64,000 nucleotides of DNA. Origin: Sipunculus nudus (taxonomy: Eukaryota; Annelida; Sipuncula; Golfingiida; Sipunculidae). Below, piece after piece: positions 60,701 through 64,000 of this stretch. The stretch lies in assembly GCA_026874595.1 (NCBI GenBank), contig CM049313.1, positions 28,828,008 through 28,892,007 on the forward strand. The letters are read 5' to 3'. The notes under the pieces are model-generated. The model worked only from the letters and a program-made list of their open reading frames with translations, did not search any database and was not told the origin of the DNA. Made by a program: the position numbers and the translations under genes. Within the stretch, counting starts at the first letter, position 1. Each line of letters starts with the position of its first letter.

Positions 60701-61808
60701 CAATAGTTCATTTAGAACTTGTTATAAACGTCGTTATCGCCGAAATCAGCTTGGTTTTCGCATAATACAACATCGTGTTTTGTGCAAAAATGGCCGATTT
60801 AAATTGCGAAAGAAGCGTTTGAGAAGCTTCAGTAGTCCATTTAGAACCTGTTATAAACGTCGTTATCGCCGAAATCAGCTCGGTTCTCGCATAATACGAG
60901 ATAGTGTTTTGTCCAAAAATGGCCGATTTAAATTGCGAAAGAAGCGTTTGAGAAGCTTTATTAGTCCATTTAGAACCTGTTTTAAACGTAGTTATCGCCG
61001 AAATCAGCTTGGTTTTCGCGTATTACAAGATCGTGTTTTGTGTCAAAATGGCCGATTTAAATTTCGAAAGAAGCGTTTTAGAAGCTTCATTAGTCCACTA
61101 AGTAACCGGTTATAAACGTCGTTTTCGCCGAAATCAGCTCGGTTTTCGCGTAATACAAGATCGTGTTTTCTGCAAAAATGGCCCAATTATATTGAGGAAG
61201 AAGCGTTTTAGAAGCTTCATTAGTCCATTTAGAACCTGTTACAAACCCCGTTTTCGTCCAAATCAGCTCGGTTTTCCCGAAATACGAAATCGTGTTTGGT
61301 GCAAAAATCGCAGATTCAAATTGCGAAAAATACGTTTTAGGAGCTTCATAGGTCCATTTAGAACCTGTTACAAACGACGTTTTCACCGAATTCACCTCGG
61401 TTTTTGCATAATACAAGATCGTGTTTTGTGCAAAAATGGCCGATTTAAATTGCGAAAGAAGCGTTTTAGAAGCTTCATTAATCCATTTAGAACCTGTTAC
61501 AAACCCCGTTTTCGTCCAAATCAGCTCGGTTTTCCCGAAATTAGAAAACGTGTTTGGTGCAAAAATCGCCGATTTAAATTGCAAAAAATACGTTTTAGGA
61601 GCTTCATAAGTCCATTTAGAACCTGTTACAAACGCCGTTTTCACCGAAATCACCTCGGTTTTTGCGTTATACAAGATCGTGTTTTGTGCAAAAACGGCCG
61701 ATTTAAATTGCGAAAGAAGCATTTCAGAAGCTTCATTAGTCCACTAAGTAATCGGTTATAAACGTCGTTTTAACCGAAATCAGCTCGGTTTTCGCGTAAT
61801 ACAAGATC
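57718..61808 (-). repeat. Higher-order repeat unit F, 4091 bp
   Basis: It corresponds to unit C (shared variants such as the ATTTAGTATAAGTTAAAAACG phrase near 60585 and 43650). It lacks the ~4-monomer segment that C has at 44055-44570. Confidence 0.88.
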
Positions 61809-64000
61809 TTGTTTTCTGCAAAAAATGGCCGATTTCAATTGCAAACGAAGCGTTTTAGAAGCTTCATTGGTCTATTTCGAATCTGTTTCAAACGTCTTTT
61901 CGCCGAAATCAGCTTGGTATTCGCGTAATACAAGATCGTGTTTTGTGCAAAAATGGCCGAATTTAATTGAGAAAGAAGCGTTTTATCAGCTTTATTAGGC
62001 CATTTAAAACCAGTTACAAATGTCGGTTTCGCCGAAATCAGCTGGGTTTTCGCGTAATACAAGTTGGTGTTTTGTGTAAAAATGGCCAATTTAAATTGCG
62101 AAAGAAGCGTTTTAGAAGCTTCATCAGTTCATTAAGGACATGTTACAAACGTCGTTTTAACCGAAATCAGCTCGGTTTTCGCGTAATACAAGATCGTGTT
62201 TTCTGCAAAAATGGCCGATTTATATTGAGAAAGAAGCGTTTTAGAAGCTTCATTAGTCTATTTCGAATCTGTTACAAACGCCGTTTTCGCCGAAATCAGC
62301 TCGGTTTCGGCGCAATACGAAATCGTTTTTTTGTGCAAAAATGGCCGATTTCAATAGCGAAAAAAGCCTTTTAGGAGCTTAATTGGTCCATTTAGAATCT
62401 GTTACAAACGTCGTTTTCGTCGAAATCAGCTTGGTTTTCGCGTAATACAAGATCGTGTTTTTTGCAAAAACGGCCGAATTAAATAGCGAAAAAAGGCTTT
62501 CATCAGATTTATTAGGCCATTTAGAACCTGTTACAAACGTCGGTTTCGCCGAAATCAGCTCGGTTTTTGCGTAAAACGAAATCGTGTTTTTTGCAAAAAA
62601 TTGCCGATTTAAATTGCGAAAGAAGCGTTTTAGGAGCTACATTAGTCCATTTAGAACCTGTTACAAACGCCGTTTTCGCCCAAATCAGCTCGGTTTCGGC
62701 GCAATACGAAATCGTTTTTTTATGCAAAAGTGGCGGATTTAAATTGAGAAAGAAGCGTTTTAGGAGCTTCATAGGTCCATTTAGAACCTGTTACAAACAT
62801 CGTTTTAACCGAAATGAGCTCGGTTTTCGCGTAATACAAGATCGTGTTTTCTGCAAAAATGGCCGATTTAAATTGCAGTAGAAGCGTTTCAGAAGCTTCA
62901 TTAGTCTATTTCGAATCTGTTACAAACGTCTTTTCGCCGAAACCAGCTTGGTATTCGCGTAATACAAGATCGTGTTTTGTGCAAAAATGGCCGATTTAAA
63001 TTGAGAAAGAAGCGTTTTATCAGCTTCACTATTCCATTTCGAACCTGTTACAAACGTCCTTTATCCGAAATCAGCACAGTTTTCGCATAAAACGAAATCG
63101 TGTGTTTTGCAAAAATTGCCGATTTAAATTGTGAAAGAAGCGTTTTAGGAGCTACATTAGTCCATTTAGAACCTGTTACAAACCCCGTTTTCGTCAAAAT
63201 CAGCTCGGTTTTCCCGAAATACGAAATCGTGTTTTGTGCAAAAATCGCCGAATTAAATTGCTAAAATGCGTTTTAGGAGCTTCATTGGTTCATTTAGAAC
63301 CTGTTACAAACGCTGTTTTCGCCGAAATCAGCTCGGTTCTCGCATAATACGAGATAGTGTTTTGTCCAAAAATGGCCGATTTAAATTGCGAAAGAAGCGT
63401 TTGAGAAGCTTTATTAGTCCATTTAGAACCTGTTATAAACGTAGTTATCGCCGAAATCAGCTTGGTTTTCGCGTATTACAAGATCGTGTTTTGTGTCAAA
63501 ATTGCCGATTTAAATTTCGAAAGAAGCATTTTAGAAGCTTCATTAGTCCACTAAGTAACCGGTTATAAACGTCGTTTTCGCCGAAATCAGCTCGGTTTTC
63601 GCGTAATACAAGATCGTGTTTTCTGCAAAAATGGCCCAATTATATTGAGGAAGAAGCGTGTTAGAAGCTTCATTAGTCCATTTAGAACCTGTTACAAACC
63701 CCGTTTTCGTCCAAATCAGCTCGGTTTTCCCGAAATACGAAATCGTGTTTGGTGCAAAAATCGCAGATTCAAATTGCGAAAAATACGTTTTAGGAGCTTC
63801 ATAGGTCCATTTAGAACCTGATACAAACGACGTTTTCACCGAATTCACCTCGGTTTTTGCATAATACAAGATCGTGTTTTGTGCAAAAATGGCCGATTTA
63901 AATTGCGAAAGAAGCGTTTTAGAAGCTTCATTAGTCCATTTAGAACCTGTTACAAACCCCGTTTTCGTCCAAATCAGCTCGGTTTTCCCGAAATTAGAAA
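61809..64000 (-). repeat. Higher-order repeat unit G, truncated by the window edge
   Basis: Begins at the same anchor with one extra A (GCAAAAAATGG). It follows unit D to about 63050, then jumps at about 63300 to the monomer order found in C at 44410-45190, so it is a mosaic of D-type and C-type sequence. Confidence 0.85.

Larger units (their letters stand above)
27652..64000 (-). repeat. 129-bp satellite array, right block (reverse orientation, nested higher-order repeats)
   Basis: The whole stretch is tandem copies of the reverse complement of the left-array monomer (ATGGCCGATTTAAATTGCGA, AGAAGCGTTTTAGAAGC, CGAAATCAGCTCGGTTTTCG in order). Neighbouring monomers are much more diverged from each other than in the left array. 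Periods vary between about 126 and 130 bp; for example ATGGCCGATT occurs at 30508, 30634 and 30760. Blocks of ~6.4 kb repeat almost exactly. Open frames of 60-210 codons on both strands follow the monomers and recur with the blocks; stops and frame shifts occur throughout, so none is called as a gene. The array continues past the right edge. Confidence 0.97.

Noticed and set aside
27821-63869. Many 60- to 210-codon frames in the right array that recur at ~6 kb intervals
   Set aside because: They are translations of the diverged satellite and recur only because the higher-order units do. There is no domain, splice site or frame conservation across units.

Overview
The window looks like a piece of an animal genome scaffold, probably an invertebrate and perhaps a mollusc or another lophotrochozoan (inference only). 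Reasons: a spliced gene with GT-AG introns of 1.4-6.4 kb, extracellular PAN/apple and EGF-like domains, hAT-type non-autonomous transposons, many compound TA/GT/GA microsatellites, and very long satellite arrays. There are no bacterial-type operons, rRNAs, tRNAs or CRISPR arrays that I can see.

Layout. (1) 1-9838: about 76 tandem copies of a ~129-bp satellite monomer, nearly identical to each other, with local 12-monomer (1548 bp) and 9-monomer (1162 bp) duplications. (2) 9839-10338: a 500-N gap. (3) 10339-27151: a 16.8-kb non-satellite island. It holds one five-exon gene on the + strand, reconstructed here by hand (coding exons 13974-14070, 15947-16149, 22577-22751, 24746-24886, 26285-26508). 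It encodes a predicted 279-residue secreted protein: signal peptide, PAN/apple domain, EGF-like domain, then a C-terminal domain with three internal repeats that looks like a beta-trefoil. The upstream flank and introns hold two hAT-like MITEs, a degenerate ~178-bp repeat, a ~245-bp repeat rich in GCGATCGC, a 77-bp minisatellite with TTAGGG inside a perfect hairpin, a ~350-bp repeat carrying CACCTG-CAGGTG palindromes, and several microsatellites. (4) 27152-27651: a second 500-N gap. (5) 27652-64000: the same satellite family in the opposite orientation. Here it is organised as a deeply nested higher-order repeat: monomers of ~126-129 bp form ~6.4-kb units (about 50 monomers). These recur as 6.42, 5.90 and 4.6 kb variants, and that three-unit set itself recurs as a ~16.4-16.9-kb super-repeat.

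The many long open frames in the satellite (up to 684 codons, on both strands) are not genes. The period is a multiple of three and few stops occur, so several frames stay open, but single-base indels and variant stops interrupt all of them. The only credible protein-coding gene in the window is the PAN/EGF/beta-trefoil gene. The most notable things are the nested satellite architecture, its CENP-B-box-like motif and CpG enrichment, the TTAGGG-hairpin minisatellite in intron 2, and the unusual domain order of the gene.
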